Assembly (NCBI GenBank): GCA_964440805.1
Contig: CAYTTR010000005.1
Span: forward strand, 22,164 to 86,163
From: CAYTTR01 sp964440805
GTDB lineage: Bacteria > Acidobacteriota > Aminicenantia > Aminicenantales > Aminicenantaceae
Length of the DNA: 64,000 bases
Direction: 5' to 3'
Shown: piece by piece, positions 24,325 to 33,901 of the stretch
How positions within the stretch are numbered: the first letter of the stretch is position 1
How the letters are laid out: the number at the start of each line of letters is the position of its first letter
Notes under the pieces: model-generated
What the model saw: the letters and a program-made list of their open reading frames with translations, nothing else
The model's database searches: none
What the model was told of the DNA's origin: nothing
Translations under genes and position numbers: made by a program

Positions 24325-25608
24325 TCATCTGTTTCCGAACCTGGGATTAACTACATTGCTGAAGATAGAACCAAACCTGTAGTTGAATCCTACTTCCAGG
24401 CGGAAGTTATAGGAAGTAGCTAATTGCTTCAACTCAAGTAAAACCTCTTCCTTGGAAGCCCCGCGGCGGGGAAGAGCCAATTGATCCCTTATTTGTGAAT
24501 AAGAACCCTCAATATTGAAAGAAAACCCTTTAAAAACCCTCATGCTTATGCCTGCCTCAGCTCTTATATTGTTTTTAGAGAAATCATGAAGAAAATGAGA
24601 ACCTTCCAGCCTTAAACCGGCAGAACCCCATGGTTCCTTAAGCTCAAAGATAACCTGAAGCTCCTGGCGGAAAAGATGCTCCTGAAGCTTGTCAAATATT
24701 GTGACCTCTATATAATCCCTGAAATTGTAATCGAGCCTGTATTGAATACGAAGCTCCCTCCTATTTGCCTGCTCATAAGGAAAAATATTATATTCTATTG
24801 CTGGTCCGAGCCCGGTAAATACATTGGCATTATCATAGGTCGATGAAAAGACCCGGATAAAAATACCGGCTGCCCAGTTTCCACCAACACCCTTAACATA
24901 TTGGGAAAAGAGGATTTTTCGAGTGCTCCGGCTTATAATTTCACCTTCATCTTCTACATTGTACTTGTTTTCGCTGAAGTTAGCATTGGCCCAGAAACGG
25001 AACTTCATCTCTTCTGTGGTCCGGTTAACTGAAAATGATAAAGAGCCTGAGTATTGTTTGGAAAGTTCTTCCACATCGGCATCGCCGCGCAAGCCAACGC
25101 TGAAAACCCAGTAGTTCCAGGGATCACTTATCATAGAGGGGCGGGACTGCGGTTGTCCTTCATAAGTCACTGAAATATGTTCAGCCAATGGAGTGTCGGA
25201 AACATAAGGAATCAATCCTTGCTTCAGGACTTTGACCATTCCTTTTCGGATTTCATCTTCTGTATCCGTGGCTTTAGAAAAAAATTTCAACGATGAATCT
25301 CGGCCCACGTAACGACCCCTTCCTATAAAATCAAGGTTGAACTCAAAACCTCCGCTTCCTGTTCTTTGTCTGGTAACAATAATATGAATATCAGCACTTT
25401 CCCTGTCCAAGACGTAATTGACAAAAGTGATCTCAGTCCTGATATAGTTCAGATCACAAATACTGCGGCTGCAATCCAGAAAAACTTTAGGAGCAACACT
25501 GCGGAGTTTATCCATTTGAAGATAGGAGGAATTAGCTCCGAAAACCTGAATTCCACTAAATCCCAGGAGGATAACAAACAGAACGATTAGTGTTCCTCTT
25601 CTTCTCAT
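24325..25608 (-). CDS. outer-membrane barrel-like protein of unknown function
   Basis: A 427-residue exported protein. The signal peptide (MRRRGTLIVLFVILLGFSGIQVFG) is followed by an N-terminal ~130-residue domain containing a Cys pair (DCSRSICD) and a periplasmic-looking alpha/beta pattern, then about 250 residues of alternating amphipathic strands with aromatic girdles (GFNYRFGSIFSN at the end), typical of a beta-barrel. No family recognised. The frame can begin at GTG 25644, but ATG 25608 has AGAGGG upstream and starts the signal peptide cleanly. It follows the 25657-26382 gene on the same strand by about 50 bases, likely one operon. Confidence 0.75.
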   Translation of the reverse strand: MRRRGTLIVLFVILLGFSGIQVFGANSSYLQMDKLRSVAPKVFLDCSRSICDLNYIRTEITFVNYVLDRESADIHIIVTRQRTGSGGFEFNLDFIGRGRYVGRDSSLKFFSKATDTEDEIRKGMVKVLKQGLIPYVSDTPLAEHISVTYEGQPQSRPSMISDPWNYWVFSVGLRGDADVEELSKQYSGSLSFSVNRTTEEMKFRFWANANFSENKYNVEDEGEIISRSTRKILFSQYVKGVGGNWAAGIFIRVFSSTYDNANVFTGLGPAIEYNIFPYEQANRRELRIQYRLDYNFRDYIEVTIFDKLQEHLFRQELQVIFELKEPWGSAGLRLEGSHFLHDFSKNNIRAEAGISMRVFKGFSFNIEGSYSQIRDQLALPRRGASKEEVLLELKQLATSYNFRLEVGFNYRFGSIFSNVVNPRFGNR

Positions 25609-25656
25609 GAAAATGCCCTCTTCATTTTGACTTTGATTAAGCACCTTTTATCTATC

Positions 25657-26382
25657 TTAAAAGCTGTCTTCTTCGGTGCGGATAAAAACCTGAGACCAGG
25701 GAATAATGTTTATCTCTGATCCCCTGACCAAATCACGTCCTTGAAGAAATCGTTTATAAAGCCAGGAGTGGATAACATAAATACGAACAATAGTCCCGGA
25801 AGTAATTTTCTCCGGAGCTACCACAATTTCCTTGGCCTCAAGGTCATTTTTATGACAAATTTCGTCTCCAGTTTTAAAGTTATATATAAAAACATTGACA
25901 GGATTCTCAAATCCAGAGAATTCCCAGGAAACTTTTAACTCCTTTGTGCTGTCAATAATCGAAGGCCGGGGAGAATGTAAGATAAGCCAAATGGGAATAG
26001 AGTGAACTTCCTCAAAAAATCTTCCATCAGGCATCTCTATCCGGAGAATTATTTTACGGGGAAGCTCATCAGCCTCGACCTTAATTCTCTTTTTATATTG
26101 TCCCCTATCCAGGATCAAAGGCTCAGAATTAACCCAAACTAATGCATCTGTAATGGGTTCGCCTGCCTGGGTTTCTCTTCGTAATTCCACATATGCCCGG
26201 AGTTCATAGAGGTCAAGATCATTATTGTAGTCATAGCGGGAAAGACTTACAGTTGGATATATAGTTGCCCGGCAAAAAATTTTGTCCATTGGGGAACTTT
26301 CTTCCTGAAGAGAATGGCCCTGTTGAATTACTCCTATCAAAGTAAACAGACAAAGCAAAATAAAAAGGTTCCTTTTAATCAT
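25657..26382 (-). CDS. secreted protein of unknown function
   Basis: A 241-residue exported protein with a signal peptide (MIKRNLFILLCLFTLIGVIQQGHS) and a mature part dominated by predicted beta strands, including Ig-like spacing (ITDALVWVNSEPLIL, TKELKVSWEFSGFENPVNVFIYNF). It could be a tandem Ig-like domain protein of the envelope. No catalytic motif seen. ATG 26382 is favoured over 26385 because the GGAG site is 5 bases rather than 2 upstream. It is upstream of the barrel-like gene and probably functions with it. Confidence 0.7.
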   Translation of the reverse strand: MIKRNLFILLCLFTLIGVIQQGHSLQEESSPMDKIFCRATIYPTVSLSRYDYNNDLDLYELRAYVELRRETQAGEPITDALVWVNSEPLILDRGQYKKRIKVEADELPRKIILRIEMPDGRFFEEVHSIPIWLILHSPRPSIIDSTKELKVSWEFSGFENPVNVFIYNFKTGDEICHKNDLEAKEIVVAPEKITSGTIVRIYVIHSWLYKRFLQGRDLVRGSEINIIPWSQVFIRTEEDSF

Positions 26383-26541
26383 CATTACTCCTTAACAATT
26401 GAATATTATAATACATCTCTGGCCTCGTGCCTATTTTTAATACACTTTGAACATTAAAATTATATATTGTATCCCTCAACAGTGAGTGTTAGAATCACTA
26501 ACCGGCTAATAAAAAAATGAGAACCCACAGGGAGTCATCCA

Positions 26542-28704
26542 ATGAAAAACATATTAAACCGATTTTCAATTGTTAGCTTAGCAGTCCTTATGATTTCCGG
26601 TTTTGCCTGGGTCGATGAGGGCATGTATCCTCTGAGTGAAATCCATAAACTGGATCTCCAAGCCAAAGGATTGAAACTCGAAAACAGGGAAATTTTCAAC
26701 CCAGACGGCTTGAGCCTTATTGATGGTATCTGCAATGTAGGCGGATGCTCGGGTTCTTTTGTCTCTGAGCAAGGATTAATATTGACCAACCACCATTGTG
26801 CTTTTCGAGCCATCCAGGCTGCCAGCACCAAAGAAAATGATTTGCTTGAAAAAGGATTCCTAGCTCAAAATCGTTCTAAGGAAATCCCAGCTCCAGGATA
26901 CACTGTAAGAATAACTGAATTCTACCAAGATGTATCCTCAGAAGTTCTTAGTGTCCTTCAACCTGATATGGATCTTGTTGCCAGAACCAAAACCATTGAG
27001 CAAAAAATAAAAGAAATAGAAAAAAGGGCCGAAGAAGAAAATCCCGGGATGAGGGCTGAAGTATCGGAAATGTTTATCGGGAAAACTTATGTTCTTTTTC
27101 TTTATACATTTTTGAAAGATATAAGACTGGTTTATGCTCCTCCTCAATCAATTGGGAATTTCGGCGGTGAAGTAGACAATTGGATCTGGCCGAGGCATGC
27201 CGGCGATTTCTCTTTCATGCGGGCTTATGTGGCCTCAGATGGTTCTCCGGCTGAATATTCCCTGGAAAACATTCCCTACAAGCCAAAAAAAGTAATTAAA
27301 GTTGCGCCTCAAGGAGTTAACGAGGGAGATTTTATCTTTCTCTTGGGATATCCAGGCCGGACCTACCGTCATCGGACCTCTCATTTTTTATCGTATGAAA
27401 AAGAAATCCGCATGCCTTTTGTGGTGGATCTTCACCAATGGCAGATAAACGTCATGGAGAAAATGGGACAGGAAGATAGAGCTGTCTCTCTTAAACACGA
27501 AACCAGAATAAAAGGTCTGGCTAATGTTATGAAAAATTACCGGGGGAAACTCCAGGGCATAGAACGCCTGGATCTGGTGGAGAAAAAAAAGGAGGAAGAA
27601 AAAGCACTGCAACAGTTCATCGAGGCTGACCAACAGAGACTTAAACAGTACGGAACTTTGCTTAAAGACATAGAAAAAATCTACTTAGAAATAAAGGATA
27701 GAGCAGCTCAGGAACTCATCCTGGATAATCTTTTACGAAGTTCTATCTTGCTTAATACCGCTTATACTATCTATGAAGGAACCATTGAGCGGCAGAAAGA
27801 TGATATCTCAAGAGAAAGCGCCTTTATGGATCGAAATTGGCCCCGGACAAAAGAAAGGCTGTTAATTTCACTTGAGGACTATTATGAGCCAACCGATAAA
27901 ATTCTCCTGAAAGACCTGCTGTTAAGGACCGGCCGATTGCAGGAAGATAAAAGCATCCCTGCTGTACAAAAAATTGCGGGGAGCAAAGATCCTGAAAACG
28001 TCATTGAAGATTTCATTGAAAAAGCCTTTAAAGATTCAAAACTATCAAACATTGCTTTTGTCAAAGAAGCCCTGGACAAATCCTTGAATAAAATAATCAA
28101 ATACAATGATCCCTTGCTTGATTTGGCTGCAGAGCTTTATCCCAGTTACCAGGAATTAAAGAAAATCCGGCAGGCCCGTCAAGGTGCTCTGGATCAACTT
28201 TATGCCAAGCTCGTTGATGTTAAAAAAGAATTTCTGGCCAAAGACTTCATCCCCGATGCCAACAGGACTCTCCGCTTGACCTACGGCTATATCCGAGGTT
28301 ACTCTCCCCGGGATGCTGTTTTTTACCATCCAATAACCACTGTCAAAGGGATTCTGGAAAAAACCACAGAAGAAACTCCTTTTGCTACTCCTCAAGAGCT
28401 TATTGATCTCATTGAAGCAGCTGATTTCGGTAGATTCGAACACCCCGGACTAAAAAGTGTTCCCGTTTGTATTCTTTATAATGCTGACACTACTGGCGGA
28501 AATTCAGGCAGCGCTGTCCTTAATGCCAAAGGTGAATTGGTGGGAATAAATTTCGACCGCGCTTTTGAAGCTACCATCAACGATTATGCCTGGTCAGAAG
28601 ATTACAGCCGGTCAATTGCCGTAGATATCCGATATGTCCTTTGGCTAACTCAAAACATCGGAAAAGCTAATCATCTGTTGGAAGAAATGGGTATTTATTT
28701 CTGA
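26542..28704 (+). CDS. S46 family dipeptidyl-peptidase (DPP11-like)
   Basis: A 720-residue exported serine exopeptidase of family S46 (DPP7/DPP11), which releases dipeptides from peptide N-termini in the periplasm. A signal peptide of about 24 residues is followed by the catalytic triad in family positions: H85 (LTNHHCAF), D222 (RHAGDFSFMRAY) and S655 (TTGGNSGSAV). The residue at Ser+18 is R673 (INFDRAFE). In Porphyromonas enzymes Arg at 673 gives preference for acidic P1 residues (DPP11) and Gly gives hydrophobic preference (DPP7), so Asp/Glu specificity is predicted. GGGAG precedes the ATG. Suggests a peptide-feeding lifestyle. Confidence 0.93.
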   Translation: MKNILNRFSIVSLAVLMISGFAWVDEGMYPLSEIHKLDLQAKGLKLENREIFNPDGLSLIDGICNVGGCSGSFVSEQGLILTNHHCAFRAIQAASTKENDLLEKGFLAQNRSKEIPAPGYTVRITEFYQDVSSEVLSVLQPDMDLVARTKTIEQKIKEIEKRAEEENPGMRAEVSEMFIGKTYVLFLYTFLKDIRLVYAPPQSIGNFGGEVDNWIWPRHAGDFSFMRAYVASDGSPAEYSLENIPYKPKKVIKVAPQGVNEGDFIFLLGYPGRTYRHRTSHFLSYEKEIRMPFVVDLHQWQINVMEKMGQEDRAVSLKHETRIKGLANVMKNYRGKLQGIERLDLVEKKKEEEKALQQFIEADQQRLKQYGTLLKDIEKIYLEIKDRAAQELILDNLLRSSILLNTAYTIYEGTIERQKDDISRESAFMDRNWPRTKERLLISLEDYYEPTDKILLKDLLLRTGRLQEDKSIPAVQKIAGSKDPENVIEDFIEKAFKDSKLSNIAFVKEALDKSLNKIIKYNDPLLDLAAELYPSYQELKKIRQARQGALDQLYAKLVDVKKEFLAKDFIPDANRTLRLTYGYIRGYSPRDAVFYHPITTVKGILEKTTEETPFATPQELIDLIEAADFGRFEHPGLKSVPVCILYNADTTGGNSGSAVLNAKGELVGINFDRAFEATINDYAWSEDYSRSIAVDIRYVLWLTQNIGKANHLLEEMGIYF

Positions 28705-28735
28705 TTGATTAGATAAAAAAATATAAAAATATTGT

Positions 28736-30826
28736 TTATTTTTTGGCTTCCAGTTCTTCGATAATCTTCTTGATCTCTTTCTGCTCAGTGTTCAGGCGAA
28801 GGGAAGCTTTAAACACTTCCAATGCCTGCTTAATCTTACCTGTTTTTTGATAACAAATACCCAGACTGTTTAAAAGATTAGTATCGCTGTCGTATATTTT
28901 ATTTCCTTCTTGAAGTTGAATCAAAGCTTCATCATATCTATTTAGACCCATGAGAGCTCTCCCCTTAAGGAGAAAATACTGGAAGCGAAATTCAGCCTTA
29001 TCTTTTATTCTTTCAATTAATTGCAGTACTTCCTCATATTTTTCATGCCGGAGACAGAAATCAGCATAGCCAAGAAGTCCTTGCCAATAATCCGGCTTTC
29101 CTTGAAGAGCTTTATTAAAGTAAAAATCAGCTGAATCTACTTCATTAAGTTTGTCATATTGAAAAGCCAAAATGTAATAATAAATAAACGTATTAGAGAG
29201 AGAAAAAGTTTTTTTCAAGGAAATAGGGTGTGCCACTTCCGCCTGAGGAGAAAGGATAAAATTAATCTTTTTTTTATCAATAATTTTTGAACCGTTTTCA
29301 ATTAAATTAAGATCAAGTAGATAATAATCACTTTCCATCTCCTCAAGAGGAAGGTTCCGGAATAGATGACAAACATCACCAAATGGAACCTGGCTCAGAG
29401 GAGCTGAAAATATTTTATTTCTCTCCTCACCGGATTCCCTTGTTCCGGTTAAAATAATCTCTGCCTTTCCTTTTTCTCTAAGTGCTTCCGACACACCAAT
29501 AATATTCAGGTAAAGAACAAGTTCATCATTTTTAGAAAAAACGTTTTTAGGATCAATGGCGATTGTTTTCCTTCCTACTTTATAAGGAAAATGGGAGTCG
29601 CTCATGTCATCTTCCAATTTATAACCCAGGAGAGTTCCCAAAATTCGAGCTTGACTTGTCTCTTCTGCTCTTCCAGGAACAACAATTTCAGTTTCAAAAA
29701 CACTGAATTCTTTGGCTACTGAATTCTGGATAAGGAGATTCATGGTGAACTGACCTTCAGGAACAGGCAAAGTATCCTGAATGGCTAATCCTGAGGTTCT
29801 TACTTCAGGAACTCTATCCTGACTGAAATAAAAAGGATATTCCTTGGAATACTGATAGATTATATTTTTTCCTTTTTTTAAACTGGCGGTAAGAGTATAG
29901 TTGCAGTAGTATTGATCATTAGATTCATAGTAATCAATAGAAATCTCTTGAGGAACTATGGAGAAATGGACAAAATTCATTTCCAGGGATGGCTCATTAA
30001 TAACACTTACATCGGCTATACATTCAATAAAATTGGTTAGATATTCAGTGCTCACATAGCCTTTATACTCAAGGAAATGAGTTGCATAGGTTGTTTTAAC
30101 CTCTTTAGCCGGCAATTCCTCGATTTGAGCCAGCAATATATTGGACCTTAGGGAGGGACTATAATTATAAGGAATTTCTCCAGGAATACTGGAAAGGGCT
30201 ACTCGAGCCAGGTCCGGAGCCAACTGCTTGATTTTTTCAAATTGAAGGCGGTAATCAGTAGGATCTACTCCTTCCGGATGACGCATCAAAGAAGCCGGGC
30301 CATCTGATACTGGATTGTAAAGTTTATATTCTCCACCTCTTCTTTGAGTGAAGACAAGAGCAAAATAGGTAGGCAACCCCAGTCTTTTATCCCCATAGTA
30401 ATACCAAACCTGGGTGGGCAGAACATCCCTGACATTATCAAAACGGTCAATACTACTGGGAGGGCCAAGAATAATATAATATTTTCCCATATCAGTCATC
30501 CATCCTGGCCTGGTGGTGCTCCGTCCGTAATAGGTATTGGCATGATTGAAACGCCGTATATGCTCCTGTTTATACTCATTCTGAGGAGTGCCTTTAGTAG
30601 GGTCTCTCTGCTTCCAAAAAGCTTCCATAAAAATATCTCTTTCCCGGTCTGCCCTGAGATTCATAAAAACCTCTCGTTCTTCAGGCGTGACGATGTAGTG
30701 GACTAAGTCAAGCCACTGCTGGTATTTTGGAGCCAGTTCGGGGGAAGATTTTTCCTGAGAAAAAGAGATAAGAGTCTGGACAAAAATCAGTAAAAGAAAA
30801 AACATCATTATATATTTCTTTTTCAT
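28736..30826 (-). CDS. GWxTD-domain protein with C-terminal TPR repeats
   Basis: A 696-residue exported protein. The signal peptide is followed by the GWxTD domain; the naming motif is GWMTD at about residue 107, followed by KYYIILGPPSSID. The N-terminal YQQWLDLVHYIVTPEEREVF and FWKQRDPT pattern is shared with the next gene. A middle beta-rich region (about 260-510) precedes TPR helices (about 540-690: YYILAFQYDKLNEVDSADFYF, LLNSLGICYQKTGKIKQALE). The function of GWxTD proteins is unknown. It is the last gene of a four-gene operon with another GWxTD protein, a sulfatase-fold/TPR protein and a TPR protein. Confidence 0.85.
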   Translation of the reverse strand: MKKKYIMMFFLLLIFVQTLISFSQEKSSPELAPKYQQWLDLVHYIVTPEEREVFMNLRADRERDIFMEAFWKQRDPTKGTPQNEYKQEHIRRFNHANTYYGRSTTRPGWMTDMGKYYIILGPPSSIDRFDNVRDVLPTQVWYYYGDKRLGLPTYFALVFTQRRGGEYKLYNPVSDGPASLMRHPEGVDPTDYRLQFEKIKQLAPDLARVALSSIPGEIPYNYSPSLRSNILLAQIEELPAKEVKTTYATHFLEYKGYVSTEYLTNFIECIADVSVINEPSLEMNFVHFSIVPQEISIDYYESNDQYYCNYTLTASLKKGKNIIYQYSKEYPFYFSQDRVPEVRTSGLAIQDTLPVPEGQFTMNLLIQNSVAKEFSVFETEIVVPGRAEETSQARILGTLLGYKLEDDMSDSHFPYKVGRKTIAIDPKNVFSKNDELVLYLNIIGVSEALREKGKAEIILTGTRESGEERNKIFSAPLSQVPFGDVCHLFRNLPLEEMESDYYLLDLNLIENGSKIIDKKKINFILSPQAEVAHPISLKKTFSLSNTFIYYYILAFQYDKLNEVDSADFYFNKALQGKPDYWQGLLGYADFCLRHEKYEEVLQLIERIKDKAEFRFQYFLLKGRALMGLNRYDEALIQLQEGNKIYDSDTNLLNSLGICYQKTGKIKQALEVFKASLRLNTEQKEIKKIIEELEAKK

Positions 30827-30847
30827 TTTATCTTCCTTAAGAAAAAG

Positions 30848-31771
30848 TTATATTTCCATTTTCTTAATTTGTCTGAATTTGGCTATTCCACTGGAATCAC
30901 TGATTTTCACATCGAAGTAATGCTTTCCTGGATTAAGTTCAACAGGGAAGGAAGAAATGATATCTTCTTCTCTTTTAAGAAATTCCTTATCCAAAGAAAA
31001 ATATTTCTCCCGGGAAAACTGTTTTACTTTTTGCCCGTTTTGGTCATAGATATAGATTTCAAAAAGTAAGGAAACTTCAAAACGGTCCTTGTCTTCCTCA
31101 AAATAAAGTATAGTTAATGGTATTTGAATGAATAATTCTTTTTTTTTATGGTCATAATTCATCCTAATTTCAGACGAAGCCTTATCCAGATGTGCCTGGT
31201 CCCTCTGGAGAAGACCAAATTTAGCCCGGTTAATGGCATTTAACAACCGCAGGGAATGATATCTGTCTATTCTCATTTCATAAGTCCCATTCCCCAAACG
31301 GTCTTCAAAGATTACTCCTGTTCGGTATTTATAATAAACCCAGGTGATTCGGGCTTTTACACTGGGACTATTTATAAAAGGCTGTTGATATGTCTGGTCA
31401 GGAGGTCCTAAATACATATATATTCTTCCCCGGTCCGTTTTCCAACCAGGTATTCCTTCACTTTGAAAATGGGTATTAACAAAATCAAGTCTTTTCTCAA
31501 ATTCAATCTTGAATTCATTGACTTCCGTGCTCAGATCAGGGTCTCTTTTTGCCCAAAATTCATCCAGAAATTCCTTCTTGTCCTGCTTGTTTTGAAGTTT
31601 GTTGTAGATTTCTCTTTCCAGGCTGGTCATTACCAGTTGAACTGCCTGCCCCAGTCCTTCCAGGTCAGGTTCGAGATGGATACTTCTTTTCAAACAGCCG
31701 CTCGATACCAGAAACAGCATAAACAGAACCAAACAACCAGAAAAAATAATGTTTTTTGGATTTATTTTCAT
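30848..31771 (-). CDS. GWxTD-domain lipoprotein
   Basis: A 307-residue lipoprotein. The lipobox is LVSSGC (Cys about residue 26). The N-terminal helix region (VQLVMTSLEREIYNKLQNKQDKKEFLDEFWAKRDPD) leads to GWKTD at about residue 107 and YMYLGPPDQTYQ, the GWxTD signature. The C-terminal half is a beta sandwich-like region (FPVELNPGKHYFDVKISD). Start at ATG 31771, which overlaps the stop of the sulfatase-fold gene by four bases and has AAGGA upstream; the frame opens four codons earlier without a ribosome site. Two GWxTD paralogues in a row suggest a complex. Confidence 0.85.
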   Translation of the reverse strand: MKINPKNIIFSGCLVLFMLFLVSSGCLKRSIHLEPDLEGLGQAVQLVMTSLEREIYNKLQNKQDKKEFLDEFWAKRDPDLSTEVNEFKIEFEKRLDFVNTHFQSEGIPGWKTDRGRIYMYLGPPDQTYQQPFINSPSVKARITWVYYKYRTGVIFEDRLGNGTYEMRIDRYHSLRLLNAINRAKFGLLQRDQAHLDKASSEIRMNYDHKKKELFIQIPLTILYFEEDKDRFEVSLLFEIYIYDQNGQKVKQFSREKYFSLDKEFLKREEDIISSFPVELNPGKHYFDVKISDSSGIAKFRQIKKMEI

Positions 31772-33879
31772 TTTTCCTTGCATTTCTGGATGAACTGGTC
31801 AAGTTGTTTTTTTTCTGCCATTGGAAGCCGCTCATAATGATAATTCTTGTACTGTTGAAAGTATTTTAGAGATTTTTCTTTTTTTCCCAATTCAAGATAA
31901 GTTAATCCCAGATTGTAGAGGGGAAAAGAAAAAGTGGGTTCTATTTCCAGCGATTTTTTCCATAAAGATATAGCCTCTTCAATTTTTCCTGCCTTTTTGT
32001 AGGTTCCTCCAAGGCCATTGTAAGCCGAGGCAAGGCGAGGATCCAACCGGATTGCTTTCTTAAAATTTTCTTCAGCTAATACATAAGCATTTTTATCTTG
32101 ATTACTCAGGTATACAGCTAAATAAATATTTCCAATGTTATTATAAGCCAGAGCATAATCTTCATCCAGAGAGATGGCTTTATTATATGCATCCAGGGCT
32201 AATTTGAATTTAGATGACAAATAATAAGCAATTCCCAGATAATTCCAGTATTCAGGATTAAAATCTTCTCTTTCCGTGCATTGAACAAGTAAAGGTATCG
32301 CTTCTTCAGCTTGTCCAACTTCTGTCATCAGAAATCCCAGTTTGGAGAGAAGATTGACATTGTATTTATTATGTCTTAGTCCTTCCCTGAGAATGGGAAT
32401 TGCTTCCTTTGTCCGTCCTGTCTCATGTAAAATTGTGGCCAGATTATTATAAGCCATGACAAAAGCGGGGCTTTCTGAAATCACTTCTTCCAACAAGGAA
32501 ACAGCTCTTCCGGTTTTTCCTTCTCTATGTGAAGCTACTGCATTCATCATTTTGTTTTGAAGCGGGAGAAGTGTTTTTAGGTCATCCTTTTCAGTAAACG
32601 ATGATTTCCTCGCCTGACTTCCGGCCGAAACATAACCTAATGCTCTCAATTTAGCCCGAGTATGACTGTCAATGGTTTTCTTTCTTTCAGTTATTTCTTT
32701 ATTTTTTAAAAGCTCCTTAAGTTCACTGAGCTCCTTTTGAAACCTAGCCAGATCAACCTTGTCGGCCAGATTTCTCATCTCTTCCATGTCTTTTTCCAGG
32801 TCATAGACTTCCTGGAGAGGAAGATTAATATACTTTAAATTTTCTTTTATGAATCCAGTAAGCGGAGCCCAGCCCCTGTTAAGATAGGGGCTCATGGATT
32901 CAAAATAAATGGCTGGCTGTTTCCGCTTCTTTCCCTGGATTAAAGGAACAAGTGATTCTCCCTGAATATGTCCGGGGACAGTGTAACCGAGGAGTTCACA
33001 TATGGTAGGAAAAATATCCACATGGCAGACATTTTCACTTACCCGCCGGGAAGAAAGACCGGGAACATAAAAAACAAGCGGTACATGAATGGTACTATTA
33101 TAGGCAAAATAAGAATGGGTTTTTTCTCCATGATCTCCCAGTCCCTCTCCATGGTCAGCGGTCAAGACAACAATGGTTTTTTCAAAAGAGCCGGATTTTT
33201 TTAAAAATTCAAACAAGCGACTCAGTTGAGCATCCACATAAGCCACTTCACCGGAATATAAATCATAAGGATATTTCTGGGCAAATTCTGGAGAAGGCAA
33301 ATAAGGCTGGTGGGGATCGAAAAGATGAACCCAAGCAAACCACAATCCTCCCTGTTTTTCAAGCCATCGTAGGGCAGGGTTGATTACATCCTCAGCTTTT
33401 CTTTCAACATAGAAGAACTCAAGCGGGCTTTTAGTACCGTAGTGGTCATCATAGACATCAAATCCCTGGTCCAATCCAAACCTGGAATCAACCGGAAAAG
33501 CACCCACAAAGGCTCCGGTAGAATATCCTTGGGATTTAAGATGCTCTGCTATGGTCAAAAAGCGCTCTTCCAGTTTATATCCGGCATTATCGCTAATTCC
33601 ATGAAAAAGAGGAGTTGTGCCCGTGAGAATATTCACATGAGAAGCAAGAGTAAGAGGATTATGGGCGAAAGCCCTGGTAAAAAGGATCCCTTCTGAAGCC
33701 AATTCATCTATATGAGGAGTCTGAACATATTCTTCTGAATAAGCACTAACCCGGTCGACCCGGAGCGTATCAATAGTGATGAGAAGAACGTTTTTTTCTT
33801 TTTCCTTAGGCAAAACCAAGGAAAAAAGCAGGAAATAAATAACTAAAAAAAGAAATAATCCCAGAAATCCTTTCTTCAT
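31768..33879 (-). CDS. exported sulfatase-fold hydrolase with TPR domain
   Basis: A 703-residue exported protein. The N-terminal signal segment is followed by an alkaline-phosphatase-superfamily sulfatase domain (about 25-370: LLITIDTLRVDRVSAY, the HNPLTLASHVNILTG nucleophile region, LTADHGEGLGDHGE). The usual Cys/Ser-x-Pro-x-Arg needed for formylglycine is not present; a Thr sits at the nucleophile position, as in phosphotransferase-like members. About residues 430-690 contain six or so TPR units (YNNLATILHETGRTKEAI, YNGLGGTYKKAGKIEEAI). Substrate unknown. ATG 33879 preferred over TTG 33891. It overlaps the GWxTD lipoprotein gene by 4 bases. Confidence 0.88.
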   Translation of the reverse strand: MKKGFLGLFLFLVIYFLLFSLVLPKEKEKNVLLITIDTLRVDRVSAYSEEYVQTPHIDELASEGILFTRAFAHNPLTLASHVNILTGTTPLFHGISDNAGYKLEERFLTIAEHLKSQGYSTGAFVGAFPVDSRFGLDQGFDVYDDHYGTKSPLEFFYVERKAEDVINPALRWLEKQGGLWFAWVHLFDPHQPYLPSPEFAQKYPYDLYSGEVAYVDAQLSRLFEFLKKSGSFEKTIVVLTADHGEGLGDHGEKTHSYFAYNSTIHVPLVFYVPGLSSRRVSENVCHVDIFPTICELLGYTVPGHIQGESLVPLIQGKKRKQPAIYFESMSPYLNRGWAPLTGFIKENLKYINLPLQEVYDLEKDMEEMRNLADKVDLARFQKELSELKELLKNKEITERKKTIDSHTRAKLRALGYVSAGSQARKSSFTEKDDLKTLLPLQNKMMNAVASHREGKTGRAVSLLEEVISESPAFVMAYNNLATILHETGRTKEAIPILREGLRHNKYNVNLLSKLGFLMTEVGQAEEAIPLLVQCTEREDFNPEYWNYLGIAYYLSSKFKLALDAYNKAISLDEDYALAYNNIGNIYLAVYLSNQDKNAYVLAEENFKKAIRLDPRLASAYNGLGGTYKKAGKIEEAISLWKKSLEIEPTFSFPLYNLGLTYLELGKKEKSLKYFQQYKNYHYERLPMAEKKQLDQFIQKCKEK

Positions 33880-33901
33880 TCCTAATCCCAATAGTGCATA
33901 T

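Noticed and set aside
28705..28735. AT-rich spacer between the S46 peptidase and GWxTD gene as a bidirectional terminator
   Set aside because: Only a weak AAATAT/ATATT pairing without a GC stem.
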